DNA of 64,000 nucleotides. Source: RHKX01 sp041393495. GTDB taxonomy: Bacteria; Actinomycetota; Thermoleophilia; Solirubrobacterales; 70-9. The position numbers were made by a program, and so were the translations under genes. Positions 9,482 to 16,515 of the stretch are shown here, one piece after another. Under the pieces are notes generated by a model. The model saw only the letters and a program-made list of their open reading frames with translations. It had not been told where the DNA came from and did not search any database. The stretch's first letter is position 1, and each line of letters starts with the position of its first letter. The DNA lies in contig JAWKKA010000008.1 in assembly GCA_041393495.1 (NCBI GenBank), positions 72,182 to 136,181 on the forward strand. Direction: 5' to 3'.

Positions 9482-10678
9482 TCATGCGTCCTCGGCGCAG
9501 CGCAGCCCGGCGAAGATCTGGCGGCGCTCGGGCAGGTCCCAGTTGCGGAAGCTCGGCCTGATGACGTCCCTGCGGGTCGCCCAGGAGCCGCCGCGGAGCA
9601 CCGGGTAGCCCCGTGCGAAGAAGACCTCCGAGTACTCGCGGTAGGGAAACGCGCGGAAGCCCGGATAGGGGGCGAAGCTCGAGGAAGTCCACTCCCAGGC
9701 GTCCCCGAACATGCCCTGCGCGCCGCAGGCGGAGCGGCCCTCGGGGCCGGGCGCACGGCAGCCGAACGCATCGTGGTCGAGGTTGGCGGAGCCCGGATCG
9801 GCGCCCGTCGCGGCGAGCTCCCACTCGAGCTCGGTGGGAAGGCGCTTGCCCGCCCACTCCGCGTAGGCGGTCGCCTGGCGATGGTCGACGTGGACCACCG
9901 GCGCCGCCGGGTCGAGCGCCTCGGCGCGGCCGAACGTGGTGCTGACCCAGCCGTCGCCGTCGCGCTCCCAGAAGAGCGGCGGCTCGGCGCCCGTCGCGGC
10001 GACGAACGACTCGTAGCCGGCGTTGGTGACCGGCAGCCGATCGATCAGAAACGGCGCCACCTCGACGTCGTGGCGGGGCCGCTCGTTGTCGTAGGCGAAG
10101 CCGTCGGACGGCGCGCCGACCGCGACGGTCCCACCGCCGACCGCGACCATCTCCGGTCCGCCGGGGTCTGGCGGACCGGGCGGCGGCGCCGTCAGCGGCG
10201 GCTCGTAGCCATCGATCATCTGTAGGAGCTGCAGCATCGTCTCGTTGTGCTGCTGCTCGTGGGCGATCAGCATCTCGTAGACGAACCCGTCGCGGAGCAG
10301 CGGGTCGCCCGCGCCCGCGAGCTCGACGCCCTCGAGGACATCCAGGGCCCGCTCGCGGACCTCGTCCATGTAGGCGCGGAGCTCATCGCCGCGGAGAATC
10401 GGCAGTTCGTTGCGGCCGGCGCGCGGGTTCTCGATCGCGTCGTAGAGGCGGCCGAGGTCGCCTCGCAGCGGCTCGCGCCCGCCGACCGTCTGCACGAGCC
10501 AGAGCTCCTCGAAGCTGGCGATGTGGCCGAGATCCCAGGCGAGCGGGCTCAGAAGCGGCGAATAGACCGCGTTGAGCTGTCCGTCGTCGAGCTGCTCAAC
10601 GAGGAGCAGCGTGCGCTCGCGTGCCTCACCGAGTCGCTGCGCCAGCTCCGACCTGTCGGTCGCCGCGGTGACCACCAC
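9482..10678 (-). CDS. egtB: Ergothioneine biosynthesis sulfoxide synthase EgtB
   Basis: Non-haem iron enzyme that joins hercynine to a thiol donor (cysteine or gamma-glutamylcysteine) using oxygen. The 398-residue protein has an N-terminal DinB-like domain with the iron ligands (LGHIASFEE near residue 50, and HEQQHNETM near residue 140). A C-terminal formylglycine-generating-enzyme-like domain follows (RLPTELEWELAATG, WEWTSSSFAPYPGF, LRGGSW). Start is GTG at 10678: a TAGGTT -10 box ends nine bases before it, so the mRNA is predicted to be leaderless. This promoter probably drives egtB, egtD and the transporter genes downstream. Confidence 0.94.
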   Translation of the reverse strand: MVVTAATDRSELAQRLGEARERTLLLVEQLDDGQLNAVYSPLLSPLAWDLGHIASFEELWLVQTVGGREPLRGDLGRLYDAIENPRAGRNELPILRGDELRAYMDEVRERALDVLEGVELAGAGDPLLRDGFVYEMLIAHEQQHNETMLQLLQMIDGYEPPLTAPPPGPPDPGGPEMVAVGGGTVAVGAPSDGFAYDNERPRHDVEVAPFLIDRLPVTNAGYESFVAATGAEPPLFWERDGDGWVSTTFGRAEALDPAAPVVHVDHRQATAYAEWAGKRLPTELEWELAATGADPGSANLDHDAFGCRAPGPEGRSACGAQGMFGDAWEWTSSSFAPYPGFRAFPYREYSEVFFARGYPVLRGGSWATRRDVIRPSFRNWDLPERRQIFAGLRCAEDA

Positions 10679-10685
10679 GATCGGA

Positions 10686-10868
10686 TCAACCTACCCCGGG
10701 GAAGCTCCCGGCCGGCGGATCGGCCGGTCGCTCGTCGTCGGGGAAGACCCAGCCCCAGACGGGATCGCGATTGAAGGCGAGCGTGATCACCTCGACGACG
10801 GTGGCGACATCGGCGGCTCGCGCGACGCGCGGCCTGCGGCCGTCCGCCTTCCCCGCGTCGCTGCGCAT
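10686..10868 (-). pseudogene. Truncated GNAT acetyltransferase N-terminus
   Basis: A 60-residue ORF whose middle (ARAADVATVVEVITLAFNRDP, then VWGWVFPDD) resembles the first strand and helix of GNAT-family N-acetyltransferases, which are normally 180-210 residues. The acetyl-CoA binding part is absent. The frame ends at a TGA that overlaps the egtB -10 box. I read it as the leftover N-terminus of a deleted gene rather than a functional small protein. The resemblance is short, so this is tentative. Confidence 0.45.
10688..10693 (-). promoter_or_regulatory. -10 box of egtB (TAGGTT, leaderless)
   Basis: TAGGTT ends nine bases before the egtB GTG at 10678, so transcription should start at or beside the start codon. 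No convincing -35 box is visible. Confidence 0.5.
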
Positions 10869-10929
10869 GCCCTATCCCTTCCTCGCTCGCCGCTCCCTTA
10901 CCTACCTCCTCCGACGCCGGCTGTCAACG

Positions 10930-11838
10930 TCAGGTTCCCATCGCCTCCGGGAGCTTCCAGACCTCCTTCGCCCAGGGCGGCGCAACCGCGAAGCGGGCCC
11001 CGCTGACCGCGGCGACCGGCTCGGCCGGGACCAGCAGCAGATCGCGGGAGCGGATCGCCCGCGAGTCGCCGAGCGCCGGCGCGGTCGTCCCGGCGTGGCT
11101 GCCGGCGGCGACGTGCAGCGCCCCCGTCCAGCCCGCCCAGGCCGGGCGCGGCCGCAGCCCGGTGTCGCTGCCGATGCTGGCGATCCCGCCGCCGGTGCCG
11201 TTGTAGCCATGGTGGGAGCTGGCCCGCGCCTCGGCGTCGCCGTCGGGGCCGATCCGAACCTGAAAGGACTCCCAATCATCGCGATGGAAGCCGCCGAGGC
11301 GGCCGAGGCCGTGGGTCAGCGACTCCGGGTAGTAGAGCCAGTACTGGAGGTAGAGATAGCCGGCGCCGACGCCGCAGTCATAGCCGCGCTCGCGGGCGGC
11401 CTCGGGGTCGCGGCAGTCGACGACGTGGGTGAATGCGACCGGCGGCAGCCCGGCCTGCGTCGCCCGCACGACTCCCTCCCGGATCGTGTCGGCACAGCTT
11501 CGTTCCCGGCAGCGGCGGAAGTCGACCGGCAGCGAGGCGAACCCGCCGCTCTCGAAGAAGACGTCGGGGGCATGGCGGTCGAGCAGCGCGGCGATCTCGG
11601 TCCCGTAGAGGGCCTCGGCCGCCGAGTGCGGCGGCGCCACCCGGTCACAGGCGCCGGCGTCGACCGCGCAGGCGAGCGCGCCCAGCACGGTCCGCGCAAG
11701 CGCCAAGCCGGGCGGCCGGAGCCCGGCGACCGCGGCGAGCGCGAGCAGCAGCGTCGCGACCACCAGGACCGCGCCGACGTACTCGACCGTCGATTGCCCG
11801 CGGCTGTCGGGGTCGGGATGAACCTGCCTCGCCGCCAT
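10930..11838 (-). CDS. Secreted Vps62-like protein with type IV pilin-like N-terminus
   Basis: A 302-residue protein with an unusual combination. Residues 13-40 look like a TadE/Flp-type class III signal: a short charged leader, then G-QSTVEYVGAVLVVATLLLAL, with cleavage expected after Gly and Glu at +5. The rest resembles the Vps62/DUF946 family: WLYYPESL, then HRDDWESFQVRI (about residues 175-215) and SSHHGYNG. Several cysteines (CDRV, CRERSC, DCRD, DCGVG) suggest disulfides outside the cell. Function is unknown; Vps62 homologues are poorly characterised. The ATG is preceded by a TAGCTT -10 box six bases upstream. No other pilus genes are nearby. Confidence 0.7.
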   Translation of the reverse strand: MAARQVHPDPDSRGQSTVEYVGAVLVVATLLLALAAVAGLRPPGLALARTVLGALACAVDAGACDRVAPPHSAAEALYGTEIAALLDRHAPDVFFESGGFASLPVDFRRCRERSCADTIREGVVRATQAGLPPVAFTHVVDCRDPEAARERGYDCGVGAGYLYLQYWLYYPESLTHGLGRLGGFHRDDWESFQVRIGPDGDAEARASSHHGYNGTGGGIASIGSDTGLRPRPAWAGWTGALHVAAGSHAGTTAPALGDSRAIRSRDLLLVPAEPVAAVSGARFAVAPPWAKEVWKLPEAMGT

Positions 11839-11844
11839 GCTCTG

Positions 11845-11850
11845 AAGCTA
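11845..11850 (-). promoter_or_regulatory. -10 box (TAGCTT) of the Vps62-like gene
   Basis: TAGCTT ends six bases before the ATG at 11838, predicting a leaderless transcript. It is divergent from the lapA promoter about 50 bases away. Confidence 0.5.
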
Positions 11851-11896
11851 GGCGGCATCGGCGCACGCGTGGGGTCGTCTCCGTGCCGAAAGCGGA

Positions 11897-11902
11897 TAGG
11901 GT
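11897..11902 (+). promoter_or_regulatory. -10 box (TAGGGT) of the lapA-like gene
   Basis: TAGGGT ends nine bases before the ATG at 11912. Confidence 0.5.
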
Positions 11903-11911
11903 CGCGAACGA

Positions 11912-12181
11912 ATGAGCGACCGACCCCAGCGAGGCGCCGCGCCGCTACCCGGACAGACGGCCAGGAAGGAGCGGAGCTGGCGCTTCTACGCCGCGATCGT
12001 CGCCGCGATCGTCGCCCTCGTCTTCATCCTCCAGAACTCGCAGGACGTCGAGATCAACTTCATCGTCGCGACGACGAGCGCGCCGCTGTTCTTCATCCTG
12101 ATCATCATGTTCCTGCTCGGCGCCCTGTTCGGGTGGCTGTGGCCGCACGTCCGCCGCGACCGCAAGCGCGAGCGCGGCTGA
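11912..12181 (+). CDS. LapA/DUF1049 family membrane protein
   Basis: An 89-residue protein with a basic cytosolic N-terminus, two membrane helices (about residues 25-43 and 56-76) and a basic C-terminus (RRDRKRERG). The segment ILQNSQDVEINFI between the helices is the hallmark of the LapA (lipopolysaccharide assembly protein A, DUF1049) family. In actinobacteria, which lack LPS, its job is unknown. It converges on the PRC-barrel gene with only one base between the two stops. Confidence 0.85.
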   Translation: MSDRPQRGAAPLPGQTARKERSWRFYAAIVAAIVALVFILQNSQDVEINFIVATTSAPLFFILIIMFLLGALFGWLWPHVRRDRKRERG

Positions 12182-12182
12182 C

Positions 12183-12575
12183 TCAGGCGGCGCGGCCGGA
12201 GCCGATCGCCCCGGCGCGGGCGCCGTAGTGCGCGAGCAGCAGCCGGTCGGCCTCGCCGGCCATGCCGGCGCCGACGATCGCCTGTGTCGCCCGGATCCGC
12301 TCCCGCGGGTGCGGCGACCAGACGCGGTCGGCGCTCGATACGGCGTCGGCTGCGGGGATCGCGAAGCGGCGGCCGCCGCCGACCCCGAACTCGGCAACGA
12401 CCAGCCAGAGCGGCCGCCCGTTCGGGTCGCTGCGGATCGCCTCGACCTCGCCGATCGTCGTCCCGTTGACGTCATCGACACGCCGCCCGAGCCACGAGCG
12501 CACCTCCCCGATCCCGGGACAGCGCGCAGCGCCGACAACTTGGCCGGGCCCCGGCTCCTGTCCCACCGCCGTCAT
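12183..12575 (-). CDS. PRC-barrel-like domain protein
   Basis: A 130-residue cytosolic protein. Residues 20-75 (EVRSWLGRRVDDVNGTTIGE, then a strand with WLVVAEFG and RRFAIPAADA) match the small beta-barrel seen in PRC-barrel proteins such as the RimM C-terminal domain. The remaining C-terminal 50 residues are helical and unassigned. Start is ATG 12575, because a TAGCGT -10 box ends eight bases upstream and the longer frame would include that box. Role unknown. Confidence 0.65.
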   Translation of the reverse strand: MTAVGQEPGPGQVVGAARCPGIGEVRSWLGRRVDDVNGTTIGEVEAIRSDPNGRPLWLVVAEFGVGGGRRFAIPAADAVSSADRVWSPHPRERIRATQAIVGAGMAGEADRLLLAHYGARAGAIGSGRAA

Positions 12576-12583
12576 TGCCGCAA

Positions 12584-12589
12584 ACGCTA
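12584..12589 (-). promoter_or_regulatory. -10 box (TAGCGT) of the PRC-barrel gene
   Basis: TAGCGT ends eight bases before the ATG at 12575. This excludes the longer upstream start in the same frame. Confidence 0.5.
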
Positions 12590-12592
12590 GCC

Positions 12593-12648
12593 CCCGGCCC
12601 GGACCGACCCGGCCCCCACTCCCGGCCCGGACCGACCCGGCCCCCACA
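12593..12648. repeat. Two tandem copies of a 28-bp GC-rich repeat
   Basis: CCCGGCCCGGACCGACCCGG-type units of 28 bp occur back to back, identical except for the last base. They lie between the PRC-barrel promoter and pntB. Confidence 0.85.
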
Positions 12649-12718
12649 TGGTGAACGCAACCGAACGGACCCCTGGGTCGGCGATGTTGCGCTCAGCGTG
12701 GCGCTGCGACGCTAGGGC

Positions 12719-14134
12719 TCAGAGCCCGGTGACCTCGGCCGCGATCTCCTGGGCGGCCTTCTTGGCGTCGCCGAACAGCATCGCGGTCTTCTCCAGGTAG
12801 AAGAGGTCGTTGTCGATCCCGGCGAAGCCGGGGCTCAGTGAGCGCTTGATCACGATCACCTGCTTGGCCTCGGCGACCTCGATGATCGGCATCCCCGCGA
12901 TCGGGCTGTCGGGGTCGTCCTTGGCAGCCGGGTTGGTGACGTCGTTGGCGCCGATCACGACGGCGACGTCGGTTCGCGGCATGTCGGGGTTGATGTCGTC
13001 CATCTCGACGAGCTTGTCGTAGGGCACGTCGGCCTCGGCGAGGAGCACGTTCATGTGCCCCGGCATCCGCCCGGCGACCGGGTGGATCGCGTAGCGGACC
13101 TCGACGCCGCGCTTCTCGAGCTCGTTGGCCATCTCCTTGACCGCGTGCTGGGCCTGCGCGACGGCGAGCCCGTAGCCGGGAACGATCACGACCGAGTCCG
13201 CGTAGGCGAGCAGGATCGCCGCGTCCTGGGCGGTGATCGAGCGGTGCGGGCGCTCCTCGCCGCTGCCGGCCGCCGCCGCCGGGGCGCCGCCGAAGCCGGC
13301 GAAGAGGATGTTCGCGACCGAGCGGTTCATCGCCGTAGCCATCGCCAGCGTCAGGATCGTGCCCGACGAGCCGACCAGGGTCCCGGCGACGATCAGCGCG
13401 ACGTTGTCGAGCGCGAAGCCGGCGGCCGCGGCCGACAGCCCGGTGAAGGCGTTGAGCAGCGCGATCACGACGGGCATGTCGGCGCCGCCGATCGGCAGCA
13501 CGACGAGGTTGCCGAGCACCCCGGCCGCGATCAGCACCGCGATGAACAGCGCCTGCGAGGGGCTGTCGTTGTCGATCGCCAGCACCACGCAGGCGACGAG
13601 GATCCCGGCCAGCAGCAGGCCGTTGAGCACCTGCTGGCCGGGGATCGCGATCGGCCTCGTCGGGATCAGGTCCTGGAGCTTCGCGAAGGCGATGTTCGAT
13701 CCCCAGAACGAGACCGAGCCGATCACGACCGCGAACAGGATCGGGATCAGCGTGTCGAGCTCGAAGCCGGTTCCCAGCGAGAGCCCGTGGCGCAGCTCCG
13801 ACCACGAGATCAGCGCGACGGCGCCGCCGCCGACGCCGTTGTAGATCGCGACCATCTGCGGCATCTGGGTCATCTGGACCCGCAGCGAGGCGACCACGCC
13901 GACCGCCGTGCCGGCCGCGATCCCGGCGACGATCAGCCACCAGTTGCCGATCCCGTCGAGCAGCAGGGTGGTGACGACCGCGACCGCCATGCCGACGGCG
14001 GCGATCAGGTTGCCGCGCTTGGCGGTCGTCGGCGAGGTTCCCTGCTTGATCCCGATGATGAACAGCGAGAAGGCGACGACGTAGAGCAGCGTCGCCGCAT
14101 CGCCGCCCGGCGCGAGCACGGCGGGATTGATCAT
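12719..14134 (-). CDS. pntB: NAD(P) transhydrogenase subunit beta
   Basis: Beta subunit of the proton-translocating transhydrogenase, which uses the proton gradient to transfer hydride from NADH to NADP+ and so supplies NADPH. The 471-residue protein has about eight to nine membrane helices in residues 1-265. A cytosolic NADP-binding domain III follows: VPGYGLAVAQAQHAVKEM (about residues 317-334), PGHMNVLLAEADVPY and GANDVTNPAAKDD. It is the last gene of the pntAA-pntAB-pntB operon, seven bases after pntAB. Length is typical of split transhydrogenases. Confidence 0.95.
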   Translation of the reverse strand: MINPAVLAPGGDAATLLYVVAFSLFIIGIKQGTSPTTAKRGNLIAAVGMAVAVVTTLLLDGIGNWWLIVAGIAAGTAVGVVASLRVQMTQMPQMVAIYNGVGGGAVALISWSELRHGLSLGTGFELDTLIPILFAVVIGSVSFWGSNIAFAKLQDLIPTRPIAIPGQQVLNGLLLAGILVACVVLAIDNDSPSQALFIAVLIAAGVLGNLVVLPIGGADMPVVIALLNAFTGLSAAAAGFALDNVALIVAGTLVGSSGTILTLAMATAMNRSVANILFAGFGGAPAAAAGSGEERPHRSITAQDAAILLAYADSVVIVPGYGLAVAQAQHAVKEMANELEKRGVEVRYAIHPVAGRMPGHMNVLLAEADVPYDKLVEMDDINPDMPRTDVAVVIGANDVTNPAAKDDPDSPIAGMPIIEVAEAKQVIVIKRSLSPGFAGIDNDLFYLEKTAMLFGDAKKAAQEIAAEVTGL

Positions 14135-14141
14135 CGCGCGC

Positions 14142-14477
14142 TCAGCCTCCCGCCCCGTCCCCGGGATCGGATGGCGACTTGCCCCCGGTCGACTCGGGCT
14201 TCTTCTTGCGGCTGAACATGCCGAGCATCCGGTCGGTGACCAGGAACCCGCCGACGATGTTGATCGTCCCGAAGGCGATCGCGATGAACCCGATCACGTC
14301 CTCGAGCGCGTCGTCGGCGTAGCCGACGACGATCAGGCCGCCGAGCATGACGATCCCGTGGATCGCGTTCGTCTGCGACATCAGCGGGGTGTGCAGGGTC
14401 GTCGGCACCTTCGAGATGACCTCGAAGCCGACGAACGCGGCAAGGACGAAGATCGTGATCTCGGTGACTACGTCCAC
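14142..14477 (-). CDS. pntAB: NAD(P) transhydrogenase subunit alpha part 2 (membrane)
   Basis: A 111-residue membrane subunit with three to four helices, including the conserved segment VPTTLHTPLMSQTNAIHGIV (about residues 25-44), which lines the proton channel. In E. coli this part is fused to PntA; here it is separate, as in Rhodospirillum and many actinobacteria. A charged tail (SRKKKPESTGG) extends into the cytosol. It lies between pntAA and pntB with gaps of seven bases or less. Confidence 0.94.
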   Translation of the reverse strand: MDVVTEITIFVLAAFVGFEVISKVPTTLHTPLMSQTNAIHGIVMLGGLIVVGYADDALEDVIGFIAIAFGTINIVGGFLVTDRMLGMFSRKKKPESTGGKSPSDPGDGAGG

Positions 14478-14483
14478 TTGCTC

Positions 14484-15608
14484 TCAGCCGCTCCCCTCCA
14501 CCAGCGAGCGGGCCCGCTCGTTCCTGATCTCGCCGTCATGGGTCAGGCAGGCGCCGGCGACCACCTCATCGTCGAAGTCGAGCTCCAGGTCACCCTCCTC
14601 CGAGGTGATCAGGGCGATGAAGTTCTCGAGGTTCTTCGCGTACAGCTGCGAGGCATGGGCGGCCAGGTCGCTGGCGGGGTTCGCCGGCGCGATCACCTTG
14701 ACGCCGCCTTCGACGACGGTCTCGCCGGCCCTGGTCAGCTCGCAGTTGCCGCCGCTGTCGCCGGCGAGGTCGACGATCACCGCGCCCGGGGCCATGTTGC
14801 GGACGCCCGCGGCAGTGATCAGGACCGGCGCCGGCCGGCCCGGGATCTGGGCGGTCGTGATGATCACGTCCTGGCGGCCCGCGTTCTCGGCGAGCGCCTC
14901 GCGGACCTGCTCGTTCTCCGCCTCGGTGAGCGGGCGGGCGTAGCCGCTCTCGTCCTCGGCATCGGGGATGAAGTCGAGCTCGAGCGGTCGCCCGCCCAGC
15001 GAGCGGATCTGCTCCCAGGCGGCGCGGCGGATGTCGAAGCCGCTGACGACGGCGCCGAGGCGCTTGGCGGTGGCGATCGCCTGCAGGCCGGCGACGCCGG
15101 CGCCGAGCACCATCACCCGCGCCGGCGAGACGGTGCCGGCGGCGGTGGTCATCATCGGGAAGAACCGTCCCGCCTCGCGGGCGGCGAGCAGGGTCGCGGC
15201 GTAGCCGGCGACGTTCGCCTGTGAGGAGAGCGCGTCCATCGCCTGCGCGCGGGTGATCCGCGGGATCGCCTCGACCGCGAACGAGGTGACGCCTCCCGTC
15301 GCGAGCGCCTTCGTCGTGTCGACCGCGGTCAGCGGCGCGAGGAAGCCGATCAGGACCGTGCCGCGGCCGATCCGGCCGATCTGCTCGACGCTCGGCGGGT
15401 CGACGCAGAGGACGATGTCGGCGCCCCAGGGGTCGCCGACGGTGGCGCCGGCCTCCGTGTACTGCTCGTCGGGGTGCCCGGAGGCGGCGCCGGCGCCGGG
15501 CTCGATGACGACCTCGAGGCCCTTCGCGGCCAGCGACTCGACGGTGTCCGGGATCAGCGCGACGCGCCGCTCCCCGGCTCGGGACTCTTTCGGGACGCCT
15601 AGCCTCAT
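14484..15608 (-). CDS. pntAA: NAD(P) transhydrogenase subunit alpha part 1 (NAD-binding)
   Basis: Soluble domain I, which binds NAD(H) on the cytosolic side. The 374-residue protein begins with the family motif MRLGVPKESRAGERRVALIP. It carries the Rossmann dinucleotide loop GAGVAGLQAIATAKRLGA and the mobile-loop region near RPAPVLIT. Alanine dehydrogenase shares this fold, but the linked pntAB and pntB settle the identity. Start is ATG 15608 rather than the in-frame TTG at 15632, because the codons between contain a TACATT -10 box (15622-15627). Confidence 0.94.
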   Translation of the reverse strand: MRLGVPKESRAGERRVALIPDTVESLAAKGLEVVIEPGAGAASGHPDEQYTEAGATVGDPWGADIVLCVDPPSVEQIGRIGRGTVLIGFLAPLTAVDTTKALATGGVTSFAVEAIPRITRAQAMDALSSQANVAGYAATLLAAREAGRFFPMMTTAAGTVSPARVMVLGAGVAGLQAIATAKRLGAVVSGFDIRRAAWEQIRSLGGRPLELDFIPDAEDESGYARPLTEAENEQVREALAENAGRQDVIITTAQIPGRPAPVLITAAGVRNMAPGAVIVDLAGDSGGNCELTRAGETVVEGGVKVIAPANPASDLAAHASQLYAKNLENFIALITSEEGDLELDFDDEVVAGACLTHDGEIRNERARSLVEGSG

Positions 15609-15621
15609 TGGACGGGCGGGC

Positions 15622-15627
15622 AATGTA
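15622..15627 (-). promoter_or_regulatory. -10 box (TACATT) of the pnt operon
   Basis: TACATT ends 13 bases before the pntAA ATG, giving a leader of only about six bases. Confidence 0.4.
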
Positions 15628-15671
15628 TCCAAGCGCCGCCGATCGACGACCCCTCGTCCCGGCGATGGCGC

Positions 15672-15677
15672 TAGCTT
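15672..15677 (+). promoter_or_regulatory. -10 box (TAGCTT) of the FHA gene
   Basis: TAGCTT ends eight bases before GTG 15686. This favours that start over ATG 15665 or 15608, which lie upstream of or across the box. Confidence 0.5.
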
Positions 15678-15685
15678 CCGGGTCC

Positions 15686-16363
15686 GTGAACGGGCCCCGA
15701 CAGCGCCAGCAGAGCCCGGCGGAGCTGAAGGAGCAGATCGAGACCGAGCGGCTCGGGATGCCGCTTCTGATCTACCGCGACGGCGACGACGCCCAGCGGA
15801 TCGAGACGATCGCCGGCGATCGCGGGGCGCTCTGGATCGGACGCAGCCCCGCGGCCGACGTCAGCCTGCCGGCCGACGAGGAGGTCTCGAAGCTCCACGC
15901 CCAGATCGAGCACGTCGGCAGCGACTGCACGCTCGTCGACGACGGGCTCTCGCGGAACGGCTCGTTCGTCAACGAGGAACGGATCAGCGGCCGACGGATG
16001 CTCCGCGACGGGGACGTGATCCGCGTCGGCCGGACCCGGATCCGGTTCCGGGCGCCGGCGGCGGGCGGCGGCGAGTCCACGGTCGTCTCCGGCGACCTCG
16101 CCGCGGCCGCCGGCGTCTCGCCCGCCCAGCGTCGCGTCCTCGTCGCCCTCTGCCGCCCCTACAAGGACGGCCCCGCGTTCGCGAGCCCGGCGACCAACGC
16201 CGAGATCGCCGCCGAGCTCCACCTCAGCATCGACGCGGTCAAGACCCACTTGCGGGCGCTGTTCGAGAAGTTCGACCTGGCCGACGCGCCGCAGGGCGGC
16301 AAGCGGGTCGATCTCGTCCGCCGGGCGATGGAGACCGGGATCGTCAGCGAGCGCGACCTCTGA
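15686..16363 (+). CDS. FHA-domain protein with C-terminal helix-turn-helix
   Basis: A 225-residue cytosolic protein. Residues about 35-125 form a forkhead-associated domain that binds phosphothreonine, with the conserved GRSPAADVSL, SKLHAQIE and NGSFVNEERI segments. The C-terminal 75 residues contain a helix-turn-helix (NAEIAAELHLSIDAVKTHL) resembling LuxR-type DNA-binding domains. It may therefore be a transcription regulator switched by phosphorylation. It is divergent from the pnt operon and lies next to a Ser/Thr kinase gene that points towards it, so the kinase could be its partner. That link is inferred from position only. Confidence 0.82.
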   Translation: MNGPRQRQQSPAELKEQIETERLGMPLLIYRDGDDAQRIETIAGDRGALWIGRSPAADVSLPADEEVSKLHAQIEHVGSDCTLVDDGLSRNGSFVNEERISGRRMLRDGDVIRVGRTRIRFRAPAAGGGESTVVSGDLAAAAGVSPAQRRVLVALCRPYKDGPAFASPATNAEIAAELHLSIDAVKTHLRALFEKFDLADAPQGGKRVDLVRRAMETGIVSERDL

Positions 16364-16515
16364 GCCGACCCGGCGGGAGCGCGCGGCGGTGGTCCGGTGC
16401 CGCCGCGTGGCACCAAACCGGGAGGATTCCCCGAGAACGTTCCGGTCGTTGAGCCCGCCCCTGCCCAGGGGGACGTGGCGGTCGTTGACGCGGGGCGGGA
16501 GCGCGCGGCCGGCGC

